From Polaribacter batillariae (lineage in GTDB: Bacteria > Bacteroidota > Bacteroidia > Flavobacteriales > Flavobacteriaceae): a stretch of DNA of 64,000 nucleotides. The stretch covers positions 3,780,501 to 3,844,500 of the forward strand of contig NZ_CP071795.1 in assembly GCF_017498485.1 (NCBI RefSeq). The letters are read 5' to 3'. Below, in pieces: positions 27,201 to 36,208 of this stretch (its first letter is position 1; every line of letters begins with the position of its first letter). The notes below the pieces were generated by a model, which did not search any database, had not been told where the DNA came from, and saw only the letters and a program-made list of their open reading frames with translations. The translations under genes were made by a program, and so were the position numbers.

Positions 27201-28226
27201 ATGAAATATATAGTATGCGAAAAACCAGGAGTGTTTCTTTTAAAAGATAAAGAAGCTCCAATTAGAAAAAAAGGCGAAGCCCTAATAAAAATTAATAAAG
27301 TAGGTATTTGCGGTACAGATTTACACGCTTATGGTGGAAACCAAGCCTTTTTTACTTACCCTAGAATATTAGGCCATGAGCTGGCTGCTACTGTTTTAGA
27401 AATTAACGAAAACCCAAAAGGGATTAAACAAGGAGACAACGTTGTAGTGATGCCTTATTTAAGCTGTGGTAATTGTATTGCTTGTAAAAATGGAAAAACC
27501 AATTGCTGTACCAATATTAAAGTTTTGGGTGTACATACAGATGGTGGTATGCAAGAACAAATCACAGTTCCTACTAATATTTTGTTGCCTGCAAACAATT
27601 TAACTAACAACCAAATGGCTATAGTAGAACCTTTGGCTATTGGAGCCCATGCTGTTAGAAGAGCAAACCTAAAAAAAGACGAAATTGTAGCGGTTGTTGG
27701 TTGCGGTCCAATAGGAATTGGTATTATGAAACTGGCTCAAATAGCAGGTGCAAAAGTAATTGCGATAGATATAAACGAACAACGTTTAGCATATGCCAAA
27801 GAAAAAATAGGTGTCGATTATACTGTAAAAGCTGGAGAACATGCAGCGACTAAAATTTTTAAAATTACAAATGGTGATTTATGTACAGCTGTCTTTGATG
27901 CTTCAGGTAATAAATTTGCTTTAGAAACTTGCCCAGACTATATGTCTCATGGAGGGCGTTTTGTGTTAGTGGGGTTATCTAAAGGAGAATTAACCTATAC
28001 ACACCCAAAAATACACGCCAAAGAAATGACTTTAATGTGCAGTAGAAATGCGACTACTGAAGATTTTGAGTACGTAATTAGTGTGTTAGACCAATTTCCA
28101 ACAGAATCTTTTATAACACACAATGTGCCGTTTACAGAAATGATACATCATTTCGATCGTTGGTTAAAACCAGAAACTGGCGTTATAAAAGCAACCGTAA
28201 ATTTTAATTTAAAAACTCATGTCTAA
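27201..28226 (+). CDS. Zinc-dependent sugar-acid dehydrogenase, LgoD-like
   Basis: Medium-chain zinc dehydrogenase of 341 residues. Catalytic zinc Cys in VGICGTDLHAYGG and the GHE motif in RILGHELAATV; structural zinc Cys cluster CGNCIACKNGKTNCC; NAD-binding VVGCGPIGIGIMKLAQ. The overlap of eight bases with uxaA and the uxaB gene behind point to a hexonate substrate. In E. coli the related LgoD oxidises L-galactonate to D-tagaturonate, which UxaB and UxaA then process, so the same reaction is the best guess here. L-galactose or its anhydro form from red-algal galactans would be the source; that is inference. Sorbitol- or threonine-type dehydrogenases are alternatives. Confidence 0.75.
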   Translation: MKYIVCEKPGVFLLKDKEAPIRKKGEALIKINKVGICGTDLHAYGGNQAFFTYPRILGHELAATVLEINENPKGIKQGDNVVVMPYLSCGNCIACKNGKTNCCTNIKVLGVHTDGGMQEQITVPTNILLPANNLTNNQMAIVEPLAIGAHAVRRANLKKDEIVAVVGCGPIGIGIMKLAQIAGAKVIAIDINEQRLAYAKEKIGVDYTVKAGEHAATKIFKITNGDLCTAVFDASGNKFALETCPDYMSHGGRFVLVGLSKGELTYTHPKIHAKEMTLMCSRNATTEDFEYVISVLDQFPTESFITHNVPFTEMIHHFDRWLKPETGVIKATVNFNLKTHV

Positions 28227-29871
28227 AAATTATGTTCAAATAGATCCAAAAGACAACATTATAGTTGCTATAACTTCTTTGCCTAAAAACACCTTTATAG
28301 ATGTTGCTGGCGAGACGTTTACATTGCAAGAAGACATCAAACAAAAACATAAATTCGCATTGTACGATTTTAAAGTTGGCGACGAGATTTTTATGTACGG
28401 TGTGTTAATTGGAAAAGCTGTACTTTCTATTGAGAGAGGAACAGCAATTACCGTTAAAAATATAAAACACGCGTCTGCGGAATATAATAATTCTAAAGAA
28501 AAATTTACATGGACTGCTCCTGATGCATCCAACTTTAAACAACGCACCTTTAACGGTTACCACAGAAAAGATGGTAAAGTAGGAACTGCAAATTATTGGT
28601 TGGTAATTCCATTAACTTTTTGTGAAAACAGAAATCTTGATGTTTTAGAAAGTACACTTTCTGAAAAATTGGGTTACGAAACCCAAAAAGATTTTGCTGT
28701 AGATATAGAAGCTTTAATAAAACAGTATAAAGCAGGAGCTTCTTCTGAAGCCATACTCAATACACCAATCATTACTACCCAAGAAGAAATTTCTAAAAAT
28801 AGAGTTTTCCCTAACGTAGATGGAATTAAGTTTTTAAAACACGATGGTGGTTGTGGTGGTACTCGCGAAGATTCTGAAGTTTTAGTAAAACTATTGGCGG
28901 GTTATATTGCAAACCCCAATGTTGCTGGAGCGACTGTTTTTAGTTTGGGTTGCCAGAATGCACAAATAAATATGCTTCAAAAAGCAATTAAAGGCATTGA
29001 TCCTAATTTTACAAAAACGGTTTATTATTTAGAACAACAACAAAGTAAAAGCGAAAGACATTTTATAGAAGAAGCTGTAAAACATACTTTTATAGGTTTA
29101 ACAGAAGCAAACAAAATAGAAAGGCAACCAGCATCTTTAAATAAACTAATTTTAGGGTTGGAATGTGGTGGGTCAGATGGTTTTTCAGGAATATCTGCAA
29201 ATCCTGCTTTAGGTTATGCATCAGATTTATTGGTCGCTCTTGGTGGTAGCCCAGTATTGGCAGAATTTCCAGAATTAAACGGTGTAGAACAGGAAATTAT
29301 TAATCGATGTGTTACTGAAAAAGATGCTAAGAAATTTTATAATTTAATGCGCTCTTATTCAGCAGCAGCTGTTGCTGTTGGTTCTGGTTTTGAAAATAAT
29401 CCTTCCCCAGGAAATATTAAAGATGGTTTAATTACAGACGCTATGAAATCGGCAGGAGCCGCAAAAAAAGGAGGCACTTCTCCTGTTGTTAAAGTTTTAG
29501 ATTATACAGAACAGGTAACAAAACCTGGTTTAAACTTATTATGCACACCAGGAAATGACGTAGAATCTACAACCGGTTTAGTAGGCTCTGGTTGTAATAT
29601 CGTTCTATTTACTACAGGTTTAGGAACACCAACAGGAAATCCAGTAGCACCAGTTTTAAAAATATCTAGCAATACCAACTTATACGAACGCATGAATGAT
29701 ATTATAGATATAAATGCAGGTACTGTAATCACGGGTGAAGACACTATCGAGTCTATGGGACAAAAGATTTTAAACCATATCATTAGAGTGGCTAGTGGCG
29801 AAACACCTTCAAAAGCAGTATTACAAGCAAACAACGATTTTATTCCTTGGAAAAGAGGAGTTTCATTGTAG
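28219..29871 (+). CDS. uxaA: Altronate dehydratase
   Basis: Converts D-altronate to 2-keto-3-deoxygluconate. Full length of 550 residues: an N-terminal SAF-like domain (about 1-95), a linker, then the catalytic UxaA domain with YHRKDGKVGTANYWLVIPLT, THDGG-type KHDGGCGGTREDSE, LGLECGGSDGFSGISANPA and LLCTPGNDVESTTGLVGSGC. The start overlaps the preceding dehydrogenase stop by eight bases, a sign of translational coupling. With uxaB behind it the operon runs from a hexonate through tagaturonate and altronate to KDG; the KDG kinase and aldolase are not in the window. Confidence 0.92.
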   Translation: MSKNYVQIDPKDNIIVAITSLPKNTFIDVAGETFTLQEDIKQKHKFALYDFKVGDEIFMYGVLIGKAVLSIERGTAITVKNIKHASAEYNNSKEKFTWTAPDASNFKQRTFNGYHRKDGKVGTANYWLVIPLTFCENRNLDVLESTLSEKLGYETQKDFAVDIEALIKQYKAGASSEAILNTPIITTQEEISKNRVFPNVDGIKFLKHDGGCGGTREDSEVLVKLLAGYIANPNVAGATVFSLGCQNAQINMLQKAIKGIDPNFTKTVYYLEQQQSKSERHFIEEAVKHTFIGLTEANKIERQPASLNKLILGLECGGSDGFSGISANPALGYASDLLVALGGSPVLAEFPELNGVEQEIINRCVTEKDAKKFYNLMRSYSAAAVAVGSGFENNPSPGNIKDGLITDAMKSAGAAKKGGTSPVVKVLDYTEQVTKPGLNLLCTPGNDVESTTGLVGSGCNIVLFTTGLGTPTGNPVAPVLKISSNTNLYERMNDIIDINAGTVITGEDTIESMGQKILNHIIRVASGETPSKAVLQANNDFIPWKRGVSL

Positions 29872-29917
29872 AAAAAAACAATAGAATAAAAAATAAGACG
29901 AAAGCAAGAGAGAAAAG

Positions 29918-31366
29918 ATGCTAGAATTAAATAGAAATACAGTAAAAGCAAGCACTTACCCAGAACGTATTATTCAATTTGGAGAAGGTAATTTTTTAAG
30001 AGCCTTTGCCAATTGGATGGTTCATAAAATGAATAAAAATGCCAATTTTAATGCAGGTGTTGTGGTTATTCAACCAATAAATCAAGGACAGATTGAGGTG
30101 TTGAACAATCAAGATGGGTTATATACTTTATATTTAAACGGAATTAAAAATAATAAGGCCATTAGTGAACATGAAATAATCGACTGTATTCAAAGAGGTA
30201 TCAATCCTTACGAAAACTATAACGCTTATTTAGCACTTGGAGAAAATCCAGAGTTGCGTTTCGTTATTTCAAACACAACCGAGGCAGGCATTGCTTATAA
30301 TGCCAAAGATAAATTAAAGGATGCCCCAGCAAGCAGTTTCCCAGGAAAACTTACAGCACTTTTGTACAGAAGATTTAAATACTTTAATGGCGCTTCAGAT
30401 AAAGGTTTGATTATAATTCCTTGTGAATTGATAGATAGAAATGGCGATAACTTACAACAAATTATTTTACAATATGCTAATGATTGGAGTTTAGGCGAAG
30501 CATTTGTTAGGTGGATTAATGAACATAATATTTTTTGTAACACTCTAGTAGATAGAATTGTACCTGGTTACCCGAAAGATAAAATAAATGCAATTACCCA
30601 AGAATTAGGCTACAAAGATAATTTAGTGGTAGAAGGAGAGCAATTCTATTTATGGGTTATTGAAGGGGCAGAAGCCGTTAAAGAAGAAATTCCTGCAGAG
30701 GTTTGTGGTTTGCATATTGTATTTACCGATAATATAGAACCTTATAGAACCCGCAAAGTTAGAATTCTTAATGGTGCACACACCACTTTAGTTCCTGTTG
30801 GTTATTTATATGGTATTGATAAAGTGCGTGAATCTGTAGAGAATAATGTTGTTGGAACATACTTAAAAAACACTATTTTTAATGAGATTATTCCGACTTT
30901 AAATTTACCAGAGGCAGAACTCAATCAGTTTTCAAATGATGTTTTAGACCGATTTAAAAACCCCTATTTAGAGCATGAACTCATGAGTATTTCGTTAAAT
31001 TCTGTATCGAAATACAAAACACGAGTGATACCATCTGTTTTAGAATTTGTTAAAATAAAAAATAAATTACCCTCTCATTTATTATTTTCATTAGCAGCAT
31101 TAATAGTCTTTTATAAAGGAGATAGAAATGGAGCAGTAATCACTTTAAAAGATGATGTTAAAGTGTTAGCAACCTTTAAGGATATTTGGATTACCAATAA
31201 TTGTGAACAAGTTGCAGAAAAAGTATTGTGTAACCTAAATTTTTGGGGAATAGATTTAACAAAAATTGAAGGATTACAACAGGAAGTAACAAAACATTTA
31301 AAAGCCATTATAAATAAAGGAATGAAAGTGGCATTAGAAGCTTTTTTAACGGATAAGCACTATTAA
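29918..31366 (+). CDS. uxaB: Tagaturonate reductase (altronate oxidoreductase)
   Basis: NADH-dependent mannitol-dehydrogenase family enzyme that reduces D-tagaturonate to D-altronate. N-terminal Rossmann part with RIIQFGEGNFLRAFANWMV, and a conserved LVDRIVPGYPKD and catalytic-region KVRILNGAHTTLVPVGYL with the Lys and His expected of the family. The length of 482 is typical. The gap to uxaA is 46 bases. About 40 bases after its stop an IS30 element begins, so downstream pathway genes may have been separated from it. Confidence 0.9.
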   Translation: MLELNRNTVKASTYPERIIQFGEGNFLRAFANWMVHKMNKNANFNAGVVVIQPINQGQIEVLNNQDGLYTLYLNGIKNNKAISEHEIIDCIQRGINPYENYNAYLALGENPELRFVISNTTEAGIAYNAKDKLKDAPASSFPGKLTALLYRRFKYFNGASDKGLIIIPCELIDRNGDNLQQIILQYANDWSLGEAFVRWINEHNIFCNTLVDRIVPGYPKDKINAITQELGYKDNLVVEGEQFYLWVIEGAEAVKEEIPAEVCGLHIVFTDNIEPYRTRKVRILNGAHTTLVPVGYLYGIDKVRESVENNVVGTYLKNTIFNEIIPTLNLPEAELNQFSNDVLDRFKNPYLEHELMSISLNSVSKYKTRVIPSVLEFVKIKNKLPSHLLFSLAALIVFYKGDRNGAVITLKDDVKVLATFKDIWITNNCEQVAEKVLCNLNFWGIDLTKIEGLQQEVTKHLKAIINKGMKVALEAFLTDKHY

Positions 31367-31406
31367 TATTTGTAGTGTGTTTTTCGAAAAATTTTTATCA
31401 TTTCCT

Positions 31407-32485
31407 AGATTCAAATGCTAGTGCAAGTTTTTGATAGGATTTTCCTACGGGTTTTACCCCGTTAGGAAAAGTCCAAAAAAAGTCAAAGATTTGTGATATG
31501 AACTACAAACAATTAACTTTCGAACAAAGGTACTCAATAGAATTAATGCTTAAGGCAAAAATTAGTAAAAAAGAGATTATTAAATCACTTTGTATTAATG
31601 AAAGTACTTTTTATAGAGAATTGAAAAGGAACTCAAAACCTAGGACTTATAGTGCTAAACACGCACAAAAATTAGCTGATGAGCGTAAAAAAGAAGGCCA
31701 TTATAAGACTATTTTTTCAACGGAAATGAAAAAAATAATCAAAGAAAAAATGATTAAATTTCAATGGTCTCCAGAACAGATAGTTGGTTGGTGTAAACTT
31801 AAAGCAATACAGATGGTCTCTCACGAGCGAATTTACCAATATGTTTGGCAAGATAAAAGACAAGGAGGATTGCTTTATAAAGAACTACGAACAGGTCAAA
31901 AAAAATATAAAAAAAGGTATGGAAGTAAATCCAATAGAGGACAAATACCCGATAAAGTGTCTATAGAAAAACGTCCAAAAATTGTAGAACTCAAAGAAAG
32001 AGTAGGTGATTTAGAATCTGATTTAATTATAGGAAAAGACCATAAAGGAGCTTTATTAACCATTGTAGATCGCTATTCTAGTTTTTTATGGATTGAAAAT
32101 GTGACAGGAAAAAAAGCAGATATGATTACAAAAATGACTATAAACACTTTAGCACCACATAAAAAATGGGTTCGAACAATTACCAATGATAATGGAAAAG
32201 AGTTTGCAGGACATAAAAAAATAGCAGAAAAATTAAATTGTGATGTCTATTTTGCTCACCCTTATAGCTCTTGGGAACGTGGACTTAACGAGTATACGAA
32301 CAAACTTATCAGACAATATTTCCCAAAAAATGAACACTTGGATAATGTCAAACAAAAGGATATTTTTGAAACGGTAAACAAACTCAATAATAGACCAAGA
32401 AAAAAGTTAGGATACAGAACCCCTAAAGAGGTTTTTTATCAATTTATTAACCAAAATCAAAAACTTGCACTTGGTACTTGAATCT
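31407..32485 (+). mobile_element. IS30-family insertion sequence, intact
   Basis: Imperfect terminal inverted repeats of about 29 bases: the left runs AGATTCAAATGCTAGTGCAA onward (31407-31435), and the right is its near reverse complement at 32456-32485. If the element is read from GATTC to GAATC, a TA dinucleotide flanks both sides as a possible target duplication. A hairpin in the leader (TTTTCCTACGGG with CCCCGTTAGGAAAA, 31440-31470) could block read-through transcription. One transposase gene fills the element. It separates uxaB from the sulfatase. Confidence 0.85.
31498..32481 (+). CDS. IS30-family transposase
   Basis: DDE transposase of 327 residues: N-terminal helix-turn-helix (YKQLTFEQRYSIELMLKAK; INESTFYRELKRN), second HTH-like part (KFQWSPEQIVGWCK), and the catalytic core with D in VGDLESDLIIGKD, D in TITNDNGKEFAGH and E in YSSWERGLNEYTNKLIRQYF. 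The full IS30 layout is intact and the inverted repeats are close by, so the copy could be active. Confidence 0.93.
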   Translation: MNYKQLTFEQRYSIELMLKAKISKKEIIKSLCINESTFYRELKRNSKPRTYSAKHAQKLADERKKEGHYKTIFSTEMKKIIKEKMIKFQWSPEQIVGWCKLKAIQMVSHERIYQYVWQDKRQGGLLYKELRTGQKKYKKRYGSKSNRGQIPDKVSIEKRPKIVELKERVGDLESDLIIGKDHKGALLTIVDRYSSFLWIENVTGKKADMITKMTINTLAPHKKWVRTITNDNGKEFAGHKKIAEKLNCDVYFAHPYSSWERGLNEYTNKLIRQYFPKNEHLDNVKQKDIFETVNKLNNRPRKKLGYRTPKEVFYQFINQNQKLALGT

Positions 32486-32607
32486 ACGTTTATTAGCGGA
32501 TTATTATAATGAACCAAAGTGTAACGAAATTTGTAATCGGTTTCTTTCTTCCTGAAAAATAATGAAATTTTTCTCTCAAAAATCATTTCTTACAATAATC
32601 ATTTGGT

Positions 32608-34146
32608 TCATAGATTCCAGTTTTCCTTTATAATCTCTTTCATTATAGGATATTGTTCATCCGTATCGCCAATTTCTTCACGAAGTTCTTGCAAACGATT
32701 TTTCATTTCTTTAATTATGGTTTGATATTGCTCATCATCAATTGCATTATGGGTTTCGTTAGGATCTTTTTCTAAATCATAAAACTCCCAAGCTGGCGTA
32801 GTTGTTTGTTTCATTGCGCCTGACATATCAAGCGGTTGCCCATAAAAAAATGCAAGCTTATATCTATTGTTTCTAATTCCAAAATGAGCTGGTCGTTCTG
32901 TTCTGTGCAACCAATATCTGTAATAGGCATCTTTGCGCCAATTTTTTGGGGTTTCACCTTTTAAATTTTCTCTAAAACTTTCTCCCTGTATAAAACTTGG
33001 TTGCTTAATGCCTGCATAATCAGCAAAAAGTGCTGCAAAATCTATATTTAAAATAATATCATCAATTGTGCTACCACCTTTAATTTCTTTGGGGTATTGT
33101 ATAACAAAAGGCATTCTAAGAGATTCTTCGTAAATTAATCTTTTATCAAAAAAGCCATGTTCGCCAAGAAAATATCCTTGATCTGCAGTATAAATTACTA
33201 CTGTATTTTCTGCGAGTCCGCTTTCTTCTAAATAATTTAATAATTTCCCAATATTATCGTCAATAGCAGCACCACATCTCATAAAGTCTTTTACAAATTT
33301 TTGATAAATGGCTTTTCTCAATTGTATGCTGTCCAGTCCTTTATTATTAAATGGTAAACCTGGATAATTGGTCCAAAACTTAGGATCATTTACTGCTGCT
33401 TGCCATCTTTTTTCTAAAACTTCCACTTTTTGACCTATAAAACTTCTACCAGTTGTTTCTGGTCCAAAATCATATAAAGTCTCTGGTTCTGGAATTTCTT
33501 CATTTTCATATAATGATGCAAATCTTTCTGGATATTCAAATGGTTCGTGTGTTGCTTTAAAATGAGTCATCAATAGAAAAGGTTGTTCTGAATTTCGTTT
33601 TTTTAACCAATTAATTGATAAATCTGTAATAACATCTGTAGAAAAACCTTGATATTCTTTGCCTTTTGGCCAGTTGGCAGCAGTTCTTAAAATAGGATTG
33701 TTGTAAACACCTTGTCCTGGTAGCACTAAAAAATCATCAAAACCAGCGGGTTGTTTTTTTAAATGCCATTTTCCAAATAGAGCAGTTTGATAGCCATTTT
33801 TTTGAAAGACTTTTGCAATATTCATGCTATCTGGCTCGAGCGCGTCAGATAAAGTATATATATTATTTCGATGGCTGTATTGCCCTGTTAGTATGCTTGC
33901 TCGGCTTGGTACACAAATAGAATTTGTGCAAAAAACATTGTTTAATTTAGCACCATTTGTAGCAATTCTTTTAATGTTTTTATTTTGAACATAATCTTCT
34001 AAAACTCCACCATAAATTCCCCAAGATTGTGAGGTGTGGTCATCAGATAAAATAAATAGGATGTTGGGTTTTGTAGCTTCTTCTTGTTTATCTGCGCAAC
34101 TAAAAAATAAACATGATAGTAATATAATTGGTATAGAATAGTTCAT
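32608..34146 (-). CDS. Lipoprotein sulfatase (S1 family)
   Basis: Formylglycine-dependent sulfatase of 512 residues. Lipobox at LFFSC (Cys17) anchors it as a lipoprotein. The maturation motif is CVPSRASILTGQ (Cys-x-Pro-Ser-Arg), with metal ligands in NILFILSDDHTSQSWG and YTADQGYFLGEHGFFDK. In marine Bacteroidota such enzymes remove sulfate from algal glycans. The neighbouring uxa genes suggest galactan-type sugars, but the IS30 element lies between them and strands are opposite, so the link is inference. Substrate and subfamily cannot be read here. Confidence 0.9.
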   Translation of the reverse strand: MNYSIPIILLSCLFFSCADKQEEATKPNILFILSDDHTSQSWGIYGGVLEDYVQNKNIKRIATNGAKLNNVFCTNSICVPSRASILTGQYSHRNNIYTLSDALEPDSMNIAKVFQKNGYQTALFGKWHLKKQPAGFDDFLVLPGQGVYNNPILRTAANWPKGKEYQGFSTDVITDLSINWLKKRNSEQPFLLMTHFKATHEPFEYPERFASLYENEEIPEPETLYDFGPETTGRSFIGQKVEVLEKRWQAAVNDPKFWTNYPGLPFNNKGLDSIQLRKAIYQKFVKDFMRCGAAIDDNIGKLLNYLEESGLAENTVVIYTADQGYFLGEHGFFDKRLIYEESLRMPFVIQYPKEIKGGSTIDDIILNIDFAALFADYAGIKQPSFIQGESFRENLKGETPKNWRKDAYYRYWLHRTERPAHFGIRNNRYKLAFFYGQPLDMSGAMKQTTTPAWEFYDLEKDPNETHNAIDDEQYQTIIKEMKNRLQELREEIGDTDEQYPIMKEIIKENWNL

Positions 34147-34149
34147 AAA

Positions 34150-34630
34150 GGCGTATTTTGTAATATTTGTTTTGATGTACTAATTTAGTTTATTTTTGAT
34201 AAATAGGAAAATGTAAAAATGCTTTCAATTCGCATTATGCTCCTGCTCACTCAAACACCCATAGTAATCATTCTTTTCTACAATAGCTTCCCCTGTCTGC
34301 TAATACATCAAAATAACTTGTCTTGTAAAAACATCGATCTAATTTCTTAAATTAGTTTATCTATATTTTCTTATTGTTGACGGCAATAGTTACAAACTAG
34401 CGCTAGTGGGGAGTAATTTTTGAAAAATTAATAAACTTGTCAACTATGTTTCCAGTATTTATTTCCTTTTAAAGATACTTATATCTTTTTGTATCCCATC
34501 TTGTATGTATATCATAATGGTTCTATTTTATAGTTATTTAATTCATCTTTATACTTGTATCTGACCCCAAGACCAATGATGATTATAATTTTTTTCGAAT
34601 TTAGAAACAAACGAAGTCCAAAGCGATAAA
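34150..34630. other. Gene-free gap with a possible degraded coding remnant
   Basis: AT-rich. On the minus strand at about 34225-34325 an open stretch reads QTGEAIVEKNDYYGCLSE, flanked by stops. It may be the tail of a lost gene but I cannot name the family. The rest shows nothing. Confidence 0.35.
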
Positions 34631-34634
34631 GCAT

Positions 34635-35870
34635 TTAATACCAGCGTTTTTTCTTCTTTTTAGAAGCTTTAGATTTTCTCCCTTTTTTATTTTTGCTGAT
34701 GGTATTTGGCTGTTTTTTGGTGTTTTTAGCTTTGTTAATTACATAAGGATGTTCTGTAACAACTTTAATAGGTTTTTCGATTAAAGCTTCAATTAATTTA
34801 ATATATCCGTTTTCATCTGGCGAACAAAAAGAGAATGCAATGCCAGATTTTCCTGCTCTACCAGTTCTTCCAATTCTGTGGATATAGGTTTCTGCAACAT
34901 TCGGAATGTCGAAATTAATAATGGCATCTACATTTGTAATGTCAATTCCGCGTGCAGCAACATCTGTCGCAATTAAAAGATGTGCTTTTTTATTTTTAAA
35001 TTCTTCAATGGCTTTGTTTCTAACAGCTTGTGTTTTGTCTCCATGAATACTAGCAACTTTATAGCCATTTTTAAGTAAGGTTTGTTCTAATTTATCAACG
35101 CCAAATTTTGTACGTTTAAATATAATAATGCTTCCATTTATCGTGTTTCTTAACAAATGCAAACACAAATCTGTCTTATTTTTTTTAGGAAGATAATACA
35201 AAAGCTGACCAATATTTTTGGCTGTGGTTTCTTCTGGATTTATGGCTACTTTTATAGGGTTTTTAAGGATTTTATAGGCTAATTCTGTAATTGAATCTGG
35301 AATTGTAGCAGAGAAAAGTAACGTTTGTTTGTTTTTTGGGCATAACGCTTCTATTTTTTTGATGTCTTTGATGAAACCCATGTCTAACATTAAATCGGCT
35401 TCATCTAAAACAAAAATTTCAACCGAGTTTAAATCAATATTTCCTTGCATTTGCAAGTCGATTAATCTTCCTGGAGTTGCAATTAAAATATCTACACCTT
35501 TCGCTAAAATTTCTTTTTGAGGTTCTAAAGAAACGCCTCCATAAACTGCTGTGGTTTTAAGGTTTGTGTATTTGCTAAAACTATTAAAATTCTCGAAAAT
35601 TTGAATGGCCAATTCACGAGTTGGAGTAATAATAAGCGATTTTATTTTCTTTTTTTCCACTTCTTTATTTTCATTATTTATTAATAAATGAATAATGGGC
35701 AAGGCAAAAGCAGCTGTTTTTCCTGTTCCTGTATTTGCAGAAACAATTACATTTTTCTTTTCTAAAACTAAAGGAATGGTTTGTTGTTGTACTAAAGTTG
35801 GTGTATGAAAACGTGCTTCAGCAACTGCTTTTAAGATAGATTTATCAAGTGGAATTTCAGAAAATTGCAT
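34635..35870 (-). CDS. DEAD-box RNA helicase
   Basis: ATP-dependent RNA unwinding protein of 411 residues. All family motifs are present in order: Q motif (TPTLVQQQTIPLVL), Walker A ANTGTGKTAAFALP, PTRELAIQI, TPGRLIDL, VLDEADLMLD, LLFSATIP, then ATDVAARGIDI and HRIGRTGRAGKSG, ending in a short Lys-rich tail suited to RNA binding. Likely roles are ribosome assembly or cold adaptation, not resolvable from the sequence. Its start faces the left edge of the restriction-modification cassette 90 bases away. Confidence 0.92.
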   Translation of the reverse strand: MQFSEIPLDKSILKAVAEARFHTPTLVQQQTIPLVLEKKNVIVSANTGTGKTAAFALPIIHLLINNENKEVEKKKIKSLIITPTRELAIQIFENFNSFSKYTNLKTTAVYGGVSLEPQKEILAKGVDILIATPGRLIDLQMQGNIDLNSVEIFVLDEADLMLDMGFIKDIKKIEALCPKNKQTLLFSATIPDSITELAYKILKNPIKVAINPEETTAKNIGQLLYYLPKKNKTDLCLHLLRNTINGSIIIFKRTKFGVDKLEQTLLKNGYKVASIHGDKTQAVRNKAIEEFKNKKAHLLIATDVAARGIDITNVDAIINFDIPNVAETYIHRIGRTGRAGKSGIAFSFCSPDENGYIKLIEALIEKPIKVVTEHPYVINKAKNTKKQPNTISKNKKGRKSKASKKKKKRWY

Positions 35871-35961
35871 GTATTAATTTTTATGCAAAGATAGTTTAAA
35901 AGAAAGTAGGAGTGGAGTTGAGAATTAAATTAAAGAAATTGATTTTTTAATTTATTTCGCT

Positions 35962-36087
35962 AACGTGTTTGTGTATAATATTAGTTGCGTGGTTTAGCAA
36001 CTAATTTAGCAAATAAAAACCGAATAGAAAATTCGCAAGGATTTTCATAAATAAGCAAAAAGCCAGCAATAAATTATATATGGTGTT
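35962..36087 (-). repeat. attC-like palindromic repeat of the restriction-modification cassette
   Basis: 126 bases from AAC (in GCTAAC) to GTT (in GTTGTACAC). The outer arms pair imperfectly with G-T pairs (GTATAATATTAGTTGC with GCAATAAATTATATA). The length is identical to the main repeat class at 49-59 kb. On the minus strand it lies just behind the restriction gene, where the cassette's own attC would be. Confidence 0.6.
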
Positions 36088-36208
36088 GTACACTGGCTTT
36101 TCTTTTCAGCAAACTTGATAGCGTTGGCAAAGGTATACTCTTTTGCAATTTTTTGCTTGTGTTGGTGGCTGAAGCGAATTGCAAATGTGTATGGCTTTTT
36201 GTGTTGGC

